Source: CAYTAP01 sp964435775 (GTDB lineage: Bacteria > Planctomycetota > Phycisphaerae > Tepidisphaerales > Tepidisphaeraceae). From it: a DNA stretch of 41,682 nucleotides. This document shows, piece by piece, positions 7,704 to 15,781 of this stretch. Within the stretch, counting starts at the first letter, position 1, and each line of letters opens with the position of its first letter. Position numbers and translations under genes: made by a program. The notes under the pieces are model-generated. The model saw only the letters and a program-made list of their open reading frames with translations. It made no database searches and was not told the DNA's origin. The stretch is from positions 1-41,682 of the forward strand of contig CAYTAP010000014.1 in NCBI GenBank assembly GCA_964435775.1, given 5' to 3'.

Positions 7704-8828
7704 ATGAGCCACTCCCACATGACCCACATTCCCCTCTTCAGACCCCTGATTTCACCAGAGGCCATCGATGCCGCCGCCGACGTTCTCCGCAGTGGCTGGC
7801 TGGGGCTCGGCCCTAGAACGGCCGCCTTTGAAAAAGCCTTCGCCGCGTACGTCGGCGCGCCATACTGCGTCGCCCTGAACTCCTGCACCTCCGGCCTTCA
7901 TCTGGCACTGCATGTTCTCAATCTCCCCGAAGATTCGGAAGTCATCACCACCCCCATCTCCTTCGTCTCCACAAACCACGCCATCCTGTACGCCCGCTGC
8001 CGCCCGGTTTTCGCCGACGTGCATCCCGACACCGGCAATCTCGACATCGCCTCGGCCGCCTCCAAAATCACCGACCGCACCAAGGCCATCATCGCAGTCC
8101 ATATCGGCGGCTATCCCTGCGATCTCGATGAACTGTACGCCCTCGCCCATTCCCGCGGCCTGCATGTCGTCGAGGATTGTGCCCACGCCTGCGGCGCGGC
8201 CTACAAAGGCAAACCCATCGGATCCCACGGCGACCTGCACGCCTTCTCCTTCCACGCCGTCAAAAACCTCCCCATGGGCGATGGCGGCGCGCTGGTCGTC
8301 CAAAATGAGGAACTCGACGCCCGCCTCCGTCGTCTTCGCTGGCTCGGCATCGACAAGGACACCTACCGCCGCACGAGCGCTGAATCCTACAGTTGGAATT
8401 ACGATGTTCCCGAGGTGGGTTTCAAGTATCACATGAACGACATCTAGGCCGCCATCGGGTTGGTTCAGCTTCAGCGTCTGGACATGGAAAACGCCCGCCG
8501 CGCCCAGATCGTCGATCGCTACCGCAGCGCCTTGGCCGACGTCCCCGGCATCACGCTTCCCGGGCGCAGCCCGGACCGCCAAAGCAGCAATCATCTCTGT
8601 TGCGTCCTCGCCGAGCAGCGCGATGCCCTGGTCATGAAACTCAAAAACGCCGGCATCGAAACCGGCGTCCATTACCGCCGCAATGATCTATACCCCATGT
8701 ACACCCAGGATCCCGCCCTCACCGGAACTGAACACTACTGGCGCAAAACCCTTTCGCTCCCCCTACATCTTTCACTGACCGACGAACAAGTCGATCACAT
8801 CATCACCCAAATCCGCCAGGGTTGGTGA
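7704..8828 (+). pseudogene. DegT/DnrJ/EryC1/StrS aminotransferase broken by an in-frame amber codon
   Basis: The reading frame is continuous from 7704 to 8828 (374 codons plus stop) except for TAG at 8445-8447, codon 248. Upstream are the family features: FRPLISPEAIDAAADVLRSG at the N-terminus, VALNSCTSGLHLAL, VEDCAHACGAAYKGKPIGS, and the PLP-binding lysine in FSFHAVKNLPMGDGGAL. Immediately before the stop is KYHMNDI and after it AAIGLVQLQRLD. The family motif here is MNDIQAAIG, so a CAG to TAG transition explains the break. Such enzymes make amino-sugars for glycans or antibiotics from keto-sugar nucleotides. Alternatives are a consensus-sequence error or suppression; nothing else in the window suggests stop-codon reassignment. 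Confidence 0.9.
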
Positions 8829-8863
8829 GTGCGGTATTCACGTTTGGGCATACCATCCACCGT

Positions 8864-10150
8864 CTATTTCCCTCCTCCGATCCGATACAAATGTACGCCA
8901 TACCCCTCAAAGGCATCCGTGAACCGACCATTGGTCAGATGCAACGTCCGACCCTCACCGATCACCTCCACCACGCCTGTTGCATTTGTCGCATTGCCAA
9001 TCATAAGGGTCTTGGTCACCGGCTTCTCCCGCATGGCAACGGCGAAGATATACAGCGCGCCGCCATGATGCCGCGCCATGATGTCCACATCGGTCTCCCC
9101 GTCCGCCGACGAAACACTCACGGCATCGGCCGTCGCCGGGCTGTTGATCACCGCCGCCAGTTGCTGGATTTGCCGGTTCATCGCGGCCAACGCCGCCAGT
9201 TGTCCGGCATGTTCCGGCCGCATCAACGCAAGATGATCAAACTTCCCGGCCGACGATTTCCCATGGATGAAATAATCGATTCCCCGTGACCCGTGGATGA
9301 TCGACATCCATACCTCCGCCTTGATCTGCGCCGGGCTTGGGGTGTGATCCGGCCCGCGGGCGCCGATGTCGCCAGTCTCGATGTGATTCCAGATGATCGT
9401 TCCCGGCGGCGCGAATCGTTTCAGCCGATCCACCCCCAGCGCCACCCGCCACAGCTTGCCATGAATCTCCGCCGAGTCGGATGCGACCGGATACACGTCA
9501 AACGCCGCGATGTCGCACGCCTTCAGATATTGCGGATAATCGTGTTCCGGAACGATCTTGCCGCCTTGTCCCCTCCATGTCATCGCATCCCAGGCGATTC
9601 CCTGTCCCAATCCCAGCAACACCGGCCGACTCCCATCCCTTTTGCGATATCGATCCGCCAGCGCCTGAATCTCTCCCGGCCGGGTCGGTGGCCCATACCC
9701 TCCCTTGCCATTCGACTGCGCATTGTCCGGTTCATCCGGCAGCAGCCACCCCACAATCACCGGCCGACCATCGGGGAGGGTTTTGTCATATTTGAGCGCC
9801 ACCTCGTTTTGCTCGCAAATCGTCTGCATCCCCGCCGCCCGCAGCGCATCAAGCTGCTTGATCGTCGGTCCCTTCCACAGCCCGATGTATAGGTTGATCC
9901 CCGCCTTCTTCCATTGCGCGGCATACGCCGGATCCTGCAGCCATACTGCCAGCGGGAAATAATCATCGCGATGTGATGGCCCGTTCGTCCACCGGGCATA
10001 TACTCCGCCCGCTCGCGCCCCATCACCCCCCCCCCCCCCCCCCTCCCCCCCCCCCCCCCCCCCCCCCTCCCCCCCCNNNNNNNNNNCCATTGCAGCCATC
10101 ATCACTCCCACAACGCCCCATGCCATCATCCGCTGCATGTCATGCTCCAA
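8864..10150 (-). CDS. Secreted TIM-barrel hydrolase-like protein, with an assembly gap near its N-terminus
   Basis: About 428 codons as assembled, with a hydrophobic start (MMAWGVVGVMMAAM) that looks like a signal peptide. It is followed by an implausible Gly/Glu run that comes from a C-rich tract and ten Ns. The reliable part begins near ARWTNGPSHRDDYFPLAVWL and continues with YAAQWKKAGINLYIGLW, RAAGMQTICEQNE, VIVGWLLPDEPDN, LKACDIAAFDVYPVA, IWNHIETGD and WMSIIHGSRGIDYFIHG. The alternating strands and the DEP and ET motifs resemble clan-A glycoside hydrolases such as the GH42/GH5 groups; I cannot assign the family or catalytic pair with confidence. Because ten Ns is a placeholder length, the frame across the gap is not proven. 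The gene is convergent with the aminotransferase pseudogene. Confidence 0.72.
   Translation of the reverse strand: MEHDMQRMMAWGVVGVMMAAMXXXXGGEGGGGGGGEGGGGGGDGARAGGVYARWTNGPSHRDDYFPLAVWLQDPAYAAQWKKAGINLYIGLWKGPTIKQLDALRAAGMQTICEQNEVALKYDKTLPDGRPVIVGWLLPDEPDNAQSNGKGGYGPPTRPGEIQALADRYRKRDGSRPVLLGLGQGIAWDAMTWRGQGGKIVPEHDYPQYLKACDIAAFDVYPVASDSAEIHGKLWRVALGVDRLKRFAPPGTIIWNHIETGDIGARGPDHTPSPAQIKAEVWMSIIHGSRGIDYFIHGKSSAGKFDHLALMRPEHAGQLAALAAMNRQIQQLAAVINSPATADAVSVSSADGETDVDIMARHHGGALYIFAVAMREKPVTKTLMIGNATNATGVVEVIGEGRTLHLTNGRFTDAFEGYGVHLYRIGGGK
10026..10086. other. Poly-C tract and ten-N assembly gap
   Basis: Bases 10026-10076 are almost pure C (T at 10044 and 10068) and run into ten Ns at 10077-10086. 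This is an assembly or base-calling artefact inside the coding region of the hydrolase-like gene, not a biological tract, though a real short G/C-rich stretch may lie beneath it. Confidence 0.9.
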
Positions 10151-10257
10151 TCAAAAGCCCCTGAACCCAGCCGTCGCACCCCCGCCCATAGTATACAGCG
10201 GCAGCCCTCGTGGCCCATCTGCCAGAAGGGGATATTACTCATTGTTGGCATTGACAT

Positions 10258-10358
10258 CCACTAAAAGGGGACATCACTCTTTTATGGGCATCCACTAAAA
10301 GGGGACATCACTCTTTTATGAGGCATCCACTAAAAGGGGACATCACTTTTTTATGGCG
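10258..10358 (+). repeat. Three tandem units of a REP-like repeat (left side)
   Basis: Copies begin at 10258, 10292 and 10327 with CCACTAAAAGGGGACATCAC, followed by TCTTTTATG or TTTTTATG. The period is 34-35 bases. A more degenerate relative lies at about 10224-10250. Confidence 0.85.
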
Positions 10359-10387
10359 ACCGCCGGCCGCAATGATGGCCTGTGGCG

Positions 10388-10663
10388 ATGTCGCGTATCC
10401 CAAGGACTGTCGAAGTCGGCTTGGTTTATCACGGGTTGCTTCGGAGCAATGGGCGGATGAAGCCTTTCCGCAAGCGCGGTGATTGTGATTCCTGTGGGTG
10501 TGTGCTTGCCGAGGGGGTTCAACGCGATCCCACGGACCTTCCGGCGCGGTGCCTCATGGCGAACGATTGTCGCCCGTATCTTCACCCGCGTCGGGATGAT
10601 GCGCGGGGACGAATCGATCTTGAAACCCCCTCAAGGCTTCGGGGCAGACCAAAGAAAGATTGA
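10388..10663 (+). pseudogene. Decayed and truncated REP-associated tyrosine transposase (Y1/HUH)
   Basis: The surviving frame reads MSRIPRTVEVGLVYHGLLRS, NGRMKPFRKRGD, VLAEGVQRDPTDLPARCLMA, NDCRPYLHPRRDD. This follows, residue for residue, the start of TnpA_REP transposases (typical pattern: RIPR-V-GLVYH-LNR-NGRM-F, then VLAEGLQR-P-DL-AYCLMPNHWHLVL-PR-DG). The catalytic HUH segment NHWHLVL has become NDCRPYL, mostly by single-base changes per codon. The frame stops after about 92 residues whereas intact members are above 200. It therefore cannot be active. Y1 transposases nick and join single-stranded DNA at REP hairpins; here only the fossil remains. An in-frame GTG at 10382 would add two residues. 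Confidence 0.75.
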
Positions 10664-10719
10664 AAAGAGTGATGTCCCCTTATTGGATAGCCGAAAAAGG
10701 GTGATGTCCCCTTATTGTG
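10662..10719 (-). repeat. Two REP-like units in inverse orientation (right side)
   Basis: GAAAAGAGTGATGTCCCCTT at 10662-10681 and a second copy with GGGTGATGTCCCCTTATTG at about 10699-10717 are reverse complements of the left-hand units. Together they bound the transposase remnant. Confidence 0.85.
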
Positions 10720-10763
10720 TGCGACGCCCTTGCGTGCTGTCGTGTCCACCCAATGAATCTCCC

Positions 10764-11669
10764 TCATCCCGCCTCACCATGCTCAGTCCGATCCGCCAAC
10801 CAGTCAGCCAGCGTCGTCACGCGCCCCGGCTGCGCGCGGCTTCGCGCCAAGAACCCCAGTCCATACTCGGGCATCGGATCCTGGTCTGTCGGCTGATAGC
10901 GCAGATCCACGCTCCATCGCACATGGTCGCTGTTGTTCGGCGTGGACATGTGCAGCAATCGATCATTGAACAAAATTGCGCTTCCCGCCGTCACCGGCAG
11001 AGGCAGAATTTCCCGCTTGCGCCGCATTGCGGCCACCGCGTCTGGATTCGTTTCCGTGTAGCTGGTCCCCGAATACGATTCGGTGCCATGCTCGATCATT
11101 CTCTTGCGATGCGTCCCGGGGATGATGTGCAGACACCCATTCTCCAGCGTCGCATCGAGCAGCGGAATCCACACCGTGATCACCGGGTTGGAATTGGCGT
11201 TCGGCCAATAGCTCTTATCCTGATGCCACGGAACCGCGCCCGCCGCCACCTTCGGAACCTTTGGCCGCGTGTTATAAACCGGATTCGAGAAAATCTCTGG
11301 ACCTATCAAACTTTCAACCGCATCCAATATTTTCACATTGGAAAGAAGATCGAAATACCCCTCATGCCGGTCTCGCCAGCTCCGCCCGTATTTCAGAAAG
11401 TCCTGGTCCGTCAAATCTGCAAACATCTTCGCCAGCCGATATTTGAACGGCTCATTTTCGAACTTGTCCTGGATCAGCCCGTTTTGCAGCAACTCCCCGG
11501 CGATGAAATCCACCCTCGCATTCATCGCCGCGCGACAGGGCGCCAGTTCCTGCTCACTCAAAAAATCCCCCAGCACCAAATACCCCTCCCTGTCATAATG
11601 CGCCACCTGCTCCCGTGACAGGCTTCCGCTCCCGGTCCGCAACAATGGCTCCTTGAAGGTCGTGGTCAT
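10764..11669 (-). CDS. Phytanoyl-CoA dioxygenase (PhyH) family Fe(II)/2-oxoglutarate oxygenase
   Basis: 301 residues from the ATG at 11669, which follows AAAGGA at a good distance; an upstream GTG at 11717 would add 16 residues overlapping the regulatory region. Family features in order: the N-terminal YDREGYLVLGDFLSEQEL, SNPVYNTRPKVPKVAAGAVP, the iron-binding HQD in VPWHQDKSYWP, WIPLLDATLENGCLHIIPGT with the conserved GCL..IPG.H segment, the distal His in LFNDRLLHMSTPN, and VRWSVDLRYQP with the 2-oxoglutarate Arg. The His-x-Asp...His triad is complete, so the enzyme is probably active. PhyH proteins hydroxylate diverse small molecules; the substrate is not inferable. It is divergent from an AraC-type regulator that probably controls it. 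Confidence 0.92.
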   Translation of the reverse strand: MTTTFKEPLLRTGSGSLSREQVAHYDREGYLVLGDFLSEQELAPCRAAMNARVDFIAGELLQNGLIQDKFENEPFKYRLAKMFADLTDQDFLKYGRSWRDRHEGYFDLLSNVKILDAVESLIGPEIFSNPVYNTRPKVPKVAAGAVPWHQDKSYWPNANSNPVITVWIPLLDATLENGCLHIIPGTHRKRMIEHGTESYSGTSYTETNPDAVAAMRRKREILPLPVTAGSAILFNDRLLHMSTPNNSDHVRWSVDLRYQPTDQDPMPEYGLGFLARSRAQPGRVTTLADWLADRTEHGEAG

Positions 11670-11725
11670 TTGATATCCTTTCTTGTGCATATGCTTCCAA
11701 ACAAGCATCTGATCCACAATTGTGT

Positions 11726-11749
11726 TTATTCACCATCACTGGTAAATAA
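11726..11749. promoter_or_regulatory. Palindromic candidate operator between phyH and the araC-type gene
   Basis: TTATTCACCA, a 4-base spacer, then TGGTAAATAA: 10-base arms with one mismatched pair. It lies in the 85-base AT-rich region between the divergent genes, just upstream of the AraC-type start. Autoregulation by the adjacent regulator is the natural reading, although AraC proteins often use direct repeats. Confidence 0.45.
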
Positions 11750-11754
11750 TCACC

Positions 11755-12591
11755 ATGTACGTCTCCCCCCGGCGCAGCGTCATCAACCTTGCCGCCATGC
11801 CCCTCATTCGTCATGCCGGCATCAACACCCACGGCCACGTCCGCGTCGAAAAATATGCGCCCCTCGGCATCTGGAGCCTTCATCTCTACCGCTATCGGGG
11901 GCGCCTTCGCGTCGATGACCAGTGGCACGACATCCAGCCCGGCCGCGCCAGCTTTCTGGCGCCCGATGCCGACCTCGAGTATCATTACGAAGGACTCAGC
12001 GTACACGCCTGCGCGCATTTCACCCCAACGCCGTCATCATCCCCCGCCCCCGCCAGCCTCCCCGTCATGCAGGACCTTGGGCAGTCCTTCGCATCGCTCT
12101 ATAAACAGATGGAACAATTGGTCGCGTGGCACCCCACCAATCCCGCCCGTGCCTCGGTGCGCCTGTGCGACCTCCTGTGGCGGTTGGGTGATGCCTCCAC
12201 CGCCGACCATCGCGCCGCGTCATCCCACCCCGCGCCCGGCGCGCCCCATCCGGCCGTTCGCCGGGCGCTGGAACTGATCGAACTCCGTCTTGCCCGTCCC
12301 ATTTACGTTCCCGACCTCGCCCGCGAACTCGATCTTTCCCACAATCACCTGACTCGCCTTTTCCGTTCAGCCACTGGCACGACGATCGCCACCCACATCG
12401 CCCGCCGACGCGTCGACCGGGCCCGCGATCTCCTCCAACACACGCGCCTCCCCATCAAGTCCGTCGCCGCCCATGTCGGCATCCCGGATCTCCAACAGTT
12501 CAACAAACTCATCCACCGCGTCCTTGGAGCACCCCCGTCGGCCGTAAGGGCGGGCTTCCCCACGAATGGTGGGCGCGGGGGAGGGGCATAG
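11755..12591 (+). CDS. AraC family transcriptional regulator
   Basis: 278 residues. The N-terminal ~130 residues form a cupin-like effector domain (IWSLHLYRYRGRLRVDDQWH, IQPGRASFLAPDADLEYHYE, VHACAHFTP). The C-terminal ~100 residues hold the two helix-turn-helix motifs: ARPIYVPDLARELDLSHNHL with TRLFRSATGTTIATHIARRR, and VDRARDLLQHTRLPIKSVAA with HVGIPDLQQFNKLIHRVLGA. The second helix lacks the usual FGF-x(2)-F aromatic pattern in part but keeps the PS terminus. The C-terminus is Gly-rich. The divergent phyH gene is the likely target, with an inducing ligand sensed by the cupin domain. The coding strand is strongly C-rich, like its left-hand neighbours. Confidence 0.92.
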   Translation: MYVSPRRSVINLAAMPLIRHAGINTHGHVRVEKYAPLGIWSLHLYRYRGRLRVDDQWHDIQPGRASFLAPDADLEYHYEGLSVHACAHFTPTPSSSPAPASLPVMQDLGQSFASLYKQMEQLVAWHPTNPARASVRLCDLLWRLGDASTADHRAASSHPAPGAPHPAVRRALELIELRLARPIYVPDLARELDLSHNHLTRLFRSATGTTIATHIARRRVDRARDLLQHTRLPIKSVAAHVGIPDLQQFNKLIHRVLGAPPSAVRAGFPTNGGRGGGA

Positions 12592-12594
12592 TTT

Positions 12595-12695
12595 CGTAGT
12601 GTCCGCACTCCGTGCGGACCAATTCACCGGGAATGGATCAAACCGCCGGAACGCGGCGCGGCGCAAAAAGTCCGCAGGGGGCTGCGGACTCTACG
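12595..12695. repeat. Composite GTAG-GTCCGC palindromic element
   Basis: Contains a perfect 8-base hairpin (GTCCGCAC 12601-12608 with GTGCGGAC 12612-12619) and a perfect 9-base hairpin (AGTCCGCAG 12669-12677 with CTGCGGACT 12682-12690). The outer ends, GTAGTGTCCGCA and TGCGGACTCTAC, also pair. The intergenic space continues to 12817 with an AT-rich patch near 12738-12790. Confidence 0.6.
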
Positions 12696-12817
12696 GGCTT
12701 CATCCCCATTCCCCAAACGAACCCCTTCCCCAACCACGATAATAACAAACTATTGCTTATGCCCATCCCCGCCTTTAAAGTAAATCCATCAGACAGCACG
12801 TCCGTCGGAGCCGGGAC

Positions 12818-15739
12818 GTGTCAGACGACGCAGGAGGCCCAGTGGCGATCCGGTGTCCATATTGTCAGCACGGCATGGAGGTGCGCGGCGCGAAGCCCGG
12901 CCGATTTACGCCATCGTGCCCCAAGTGTCAGCTTCGTTTTGTCCTGACCATCCCCGCCCAGGCCGGCGCCGCGCCGGTCGTGGCCGAGTTGGCGCTTGCG
13001 CCCGACGAGGATCAGATCGACGCCAGGATCGCCGCGGTTCTTGGGATCGATGATCGCGACGAATCGCTCACGGGGGCGCCGGTCGGTCACGGGTTGGCGG
13101 AAGGGCGGCCCACCGCCGCTACGATTCCGCCGCCGACGCCCGGCGGCGTCGACTTCGATGGCGCGGCGGTCGGCGCCGATGCCGATGATGCGATCCCGCA
13201 TGTCGCCGACAACACGCGCCCGCACGTCACGGGCAACGCCGCCGCGACCAGCGCGCCTGCTGCGCGGATCACTCAAGCAACAATGCCGCCGCCCGCCCAT
13301 AGCGCTACGCAGCGATACGCCGACCCCGCCGCCACTGCGGCGATACCCGAAGATCATAACCGCGCGGCGCACCAGCTGCCCGGCGCCTCCACGGCCGGCG
13401 CACAAGGCCCCGTCGTCGATGTCGTCCATCAAACGCTCGGCGGCTACCAACTGCTCCAACGCCTCGGCCAAGGGGGCATGGGCGCGGTCTATCTCGCCCG
13501 TCAGATGTCGCTGGATCGCAACGTCGCCGTGAAGGTGCTTCATCCGCAGTGGGCCGGAGATGCGCAGTTCGTCGCCCGCTTCACCCGCGAGGCCTATGCC
13601 GCCGCGCAACTGGTCCATCACAACGTCGTCCAGATCCACGACATCGGCGCGCAAGAGCAAACCCATTTTTACAGCATGGAGTTTGTGCCCGGTCAAACCC
13701 TCGCCGGGCTCGTGCGCCAGCATGGTCGGCTCGAAGCCGAAGTGGCGGTCAACTACATTCTCCAGGCGGCCCGCGGGCTGAAGTTCGCGCACGATCGCGG
13801 CATGATCCACCGCGACATCAAGCCGGAAAATCTGCTGCTCAATGATGAGGGGCTTGTCAAAGTCGCCGACCTGGGATTGGTGAAAACACCCGGGTCTTTG
13901 GAGACGCTTCCCGGCAAGCGGCAATCCTCGCACGCCGAAGAACACGGCGATGAACACGCGGGCGCCCACACCACGAGGCATAACTCGGCGATGGGCACCC
14001 CCTTGTACATGCCCCCCGAGCAGGCGAAGGACGCCGCCAACGTCGATGCCCGGGCGGACATCTATTCCCTCGGCTGCACGCTCTATGCGTTGCTCACCGC
14101 GCAGCCGCCATTCACCGGTTCCACCGCCGCCGAGGTGATCGCCAAGCATGCCTCCGAATCGCCGGTTCCGCCTGATCAACTCGCCAAGCGCGTTCCCGAA
14201 TCCCTCTCGGCCATCGTGCTCAAGATGATGGCCAAGCGCCCTGAGAATCGCTACAAGGACATCGCCTCCGTCATCGCGGCGCTCGAGGAGTTCCTTGGCA
14301 TCGACGGCAGCCAGCCGGTCCACGCCCGCGAGGATCACATACACATCCTCGAAGATTGTGTGGCGACCTACCACGATGCGCCGCTGGCGGGTATGCGGCC
14401 AAAGTTGATCGGCGTTTTCCTGGGGGCGCTGTTCGTCTTGATCGCCGCCGCCGCCTTTGGCTTTTCCGTGATGACCGTCGCGGCATACTTCGCCATCAGC
14501 GGGGTGCTGGATCGCACGGTGCTCTTCCGAAAGGCGCGTCTGTGGGCGTGGCACAGCGGCTGGCGCGATTGGATCAAGGGCATCGTCGCGGTGATCCTGA
14601 TCGTGACGATCCTGTTCGTCCTTGACTGGTTATGGGTGTGGCTGGCGTTTGCGGTGCTGGCGATCGCCGCCGCCGTTGCTTTTCATTGGATGGTCGATCG
14701 TCCCCTGGCCCGCGCTCAGTCCGGGTCGCTTGAGCGCACGCGGATGCTCCTCCGACAGATGCGCTCGCGGGGGATGGATGAAAACGCGATTCATCACTTC
14801 GTCTGCAAATACGCCGGCGACCGCTGGGAAGGATTCTACGAGGCGTTGTTTGGTTACGAGGCCAAGATCGATGCCCGGCTGCGCTGGGGTTCCGATGAGC
14901 GTGGCCGGCCGCGTCCGCGCTTCCGGGGATGGCGTGACGGGGTGATCGCCTGGGTGGATCGACAGGAAGCCGAGCGCCGCGAGGCGGCCACCCGCCGTGT
15001 CCTTCAGGTTGTGGAGACCAAGGGGCTGGAAGCGTCCGGCGTCGATGCGATGCACGCCCGACAAAAGGCCAAGCGCCGCGCCGAGGCGATGGTTGCCAAG
15101 GCTGCGGAGCTGCGCCATTCACCAAGCCGCGCCGCCTCCGAAGCCACCGACGCCGCCTCGCTCAACTTCGACAAGCTCTTTGACGCCGGCGGCGAACCAA
15201 AGCATGTCTCGCGCCACCATGAAGCGTATCTGAGCCGTCGCTACGGCGGGCCGGCTGAATGGATCATCGGTCCGCCGATGCGTTTCGCCGCCGCGATCGT
15301 GCTGCTCGCGTGTTTCACGTTGTGGCTCTATCAAAACAAACAGGTCGCGCAGCGCGGGTTCGCCAATCTCTGGTCTGCCTCGCGCGTCGAGCCGCCGACG
15401 AGCGGCAAACAGGTGATGGATCGCGCAATCGAAATCCGCAACTACGGCGATGAGGTCAGCCGTTCGGCCCGCGAGTTGTCGATCCCGCTCGTGCCGCAGG
15501 CGGTCACCCAGCGGCTGGGTGGCTTTCATACCGCCGTCGCGGGATTGATCCTGCTCGCCTTGAGCTTTTTCCGCGGCGTGATCCTCTCCCTGCTCGGATG
15601 GCTCGCCGCCGCGATCGCGGTCATCGGCCACGAGTTCACCGCCGGCGCCGGCGGCCTGGGCGCGGAAATGTTCGCCTTCGCCATCGCCGTCGCGCTGACC
15701 TTCATCGCATTCATCTTCTTCCGTCAACCGGCCGATTGA
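12818..15739 (+). CDS. Membrane-bound serine/threonine protein kinase with N-terminal zinc ribbon
   Basis: 973 residues. An N-terminal CPYCQHGM...CPKCQLRF four-Cys motif (about residues 13-41) suggests a zinc ribbon, followed by an Ala/Pro-rich linker. The kinase domain runs from about residue 210 to 490: LGQGGMGAVYLARQ (ATP loop), K239 in VAVKVL, HRDIKPEN with catalytic D333, D351 in DLGLVK replacing DFG, the APE region GTPLYMPPEQA, and DIYSLGCTLYALLT. All catalytic residues are present. The C-terminal half has at least five hydrophobic segments (from residue ~525 onward) around a charged cytoplasmic region with ERRE and KAKRRAEAM stretches, so the kinase is membrane-anchored. Start: GTG at 12818; a GTG at 12842 just after AGGAGG is the alternative. 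Targets are unknown. Confidence 0.93.
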   Translation: MSDDAGGPVAIRCPYCQHGMEVRGAKPGRFTPSCPKCQLRFVLTIPAQAGAAPVVAELALAPDEDQIDARIAAVLGIDDRDESLTGAPVGHGLAEGRPTAATIPPPTPGGVDFDGAAVGADADDAIPHVADNTRPHVTGNAAATSAPAARITQATMPPPAHSATQRYADPAATAAIPEDHNRAAHQLPGASTAGAQGPVVDVVHQTLGGYQLLQRLGQGGMGAVYLARQMSLDRNVAVKVLHPQWAGDAQFVARFTREAYAAAQLVHHNVVQIHDIGAQEQTHFYSMEFVPGQTLAGLVRQHGRLEAEVAVNYILQAARGLKFAHDRGMIHRDIKPENLLLNDEGLVKVADLGLVKTPGSLETLPGKRQSSHAEEHGDEHAGAHTTRHNSAMGTPLYMPPEQAKDAANVDARADIYSLGCTLYALLTAQPPFTGSTAAEVIAKHASESPVPPDQLAKRVPESLSAIVLKMMAKRPENRYKDIASVIAALEEFLGIDGSQPVHAREDHIHILEDCVATYHDAPLAGMRPKLIGVFLGALFVLIAAAAFGFSVMTVAAYFAISGVLDRTVLFRKARLWAWHSGWRDWIKGIVAVILIVTILFVLDWLWVWLAFAVLAIAAAVAFHWMVDRPLARAQSGSLERTRMLLRQMRSRGMDENAIHHFVCKYAGDRWEGFYEALFGYEAKIDARLRWGSDERGRPRPRFRGWRDGVIAWVDRQEAERREAATRRVLQVVETKGLEASGVDAMHARQKAKRRAEAMVAKAAELRHSPSRAASEATDAASLNFDKLFDAGGEPKHVSRHHEAYLSRRYGGPAEWIIGPPMRFAAAIVLLACFTLWLYQNKQVAQRGFANLWSASRVEPPTSGKQVMDRAIEIRNYGDEVSRSARELSIPLVPQAVTQRLGGFHTAVAGLILLALSFFRGVILSLLGWLAAAIAVIGHEFTAGAGGLGAEMFAFAIAVALTFIAFIFFRQPAD

Positions 15740-15781
15740 CCGACGGCGCATGGGAGTGCGAGCCCCTTGTACAAACGCAGC

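Larger units (their letters stand above)
10224..10719. mobile_element. Remnant REP-associated transposon (RAYT) unit with flanking inverted repeats
   Basis: Units containing AAGGGGACATCAC lie on the left in one orientation (degenerate copy near 10224, then three clear copies) and on the right in the opposite orientation (two copies). Between them is a decayed Y1/HUH transposase gene. Transposase genes lying among their own inverted REP-like repeats are the known arrangement for RAYT/REPtron elements. The unit fills the gap between the hydrolase-like gene and phyH. Confidence 0.7.

Noticed and set aside
8445..8447. Pyrrolysine or other amber recoding in the aminotransferase
   Set aside because: No such machinery is in the window, and a Gln codon differing by one base fits the family motif.
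10026..10080. Glycine-rich domain in the secreted hydrolase
   Set aside because: It is encoded by an artefactual C-run next to Ns.
10258..10358. Short CRISPR-like array (three direct repeats at 34-35 base period)
   Set aside because: There are no distinct spacers; units are tandem and reappear inverted beside a transposase remnant.
10479..11618. 379-codon plus-strand frame across the transposase remnant and phyH
   Set aside because: Most of it is antisense to phyH; no conserved features.
12821..14554. 577-codon open frame on the minus strand opposite the kinase gene
   Set aside because: It has no recognisable domain and mirrors the kinase codons; the kinase on the other strand has all catalytic motifs. 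Long antisense frames are expected at this GC content.
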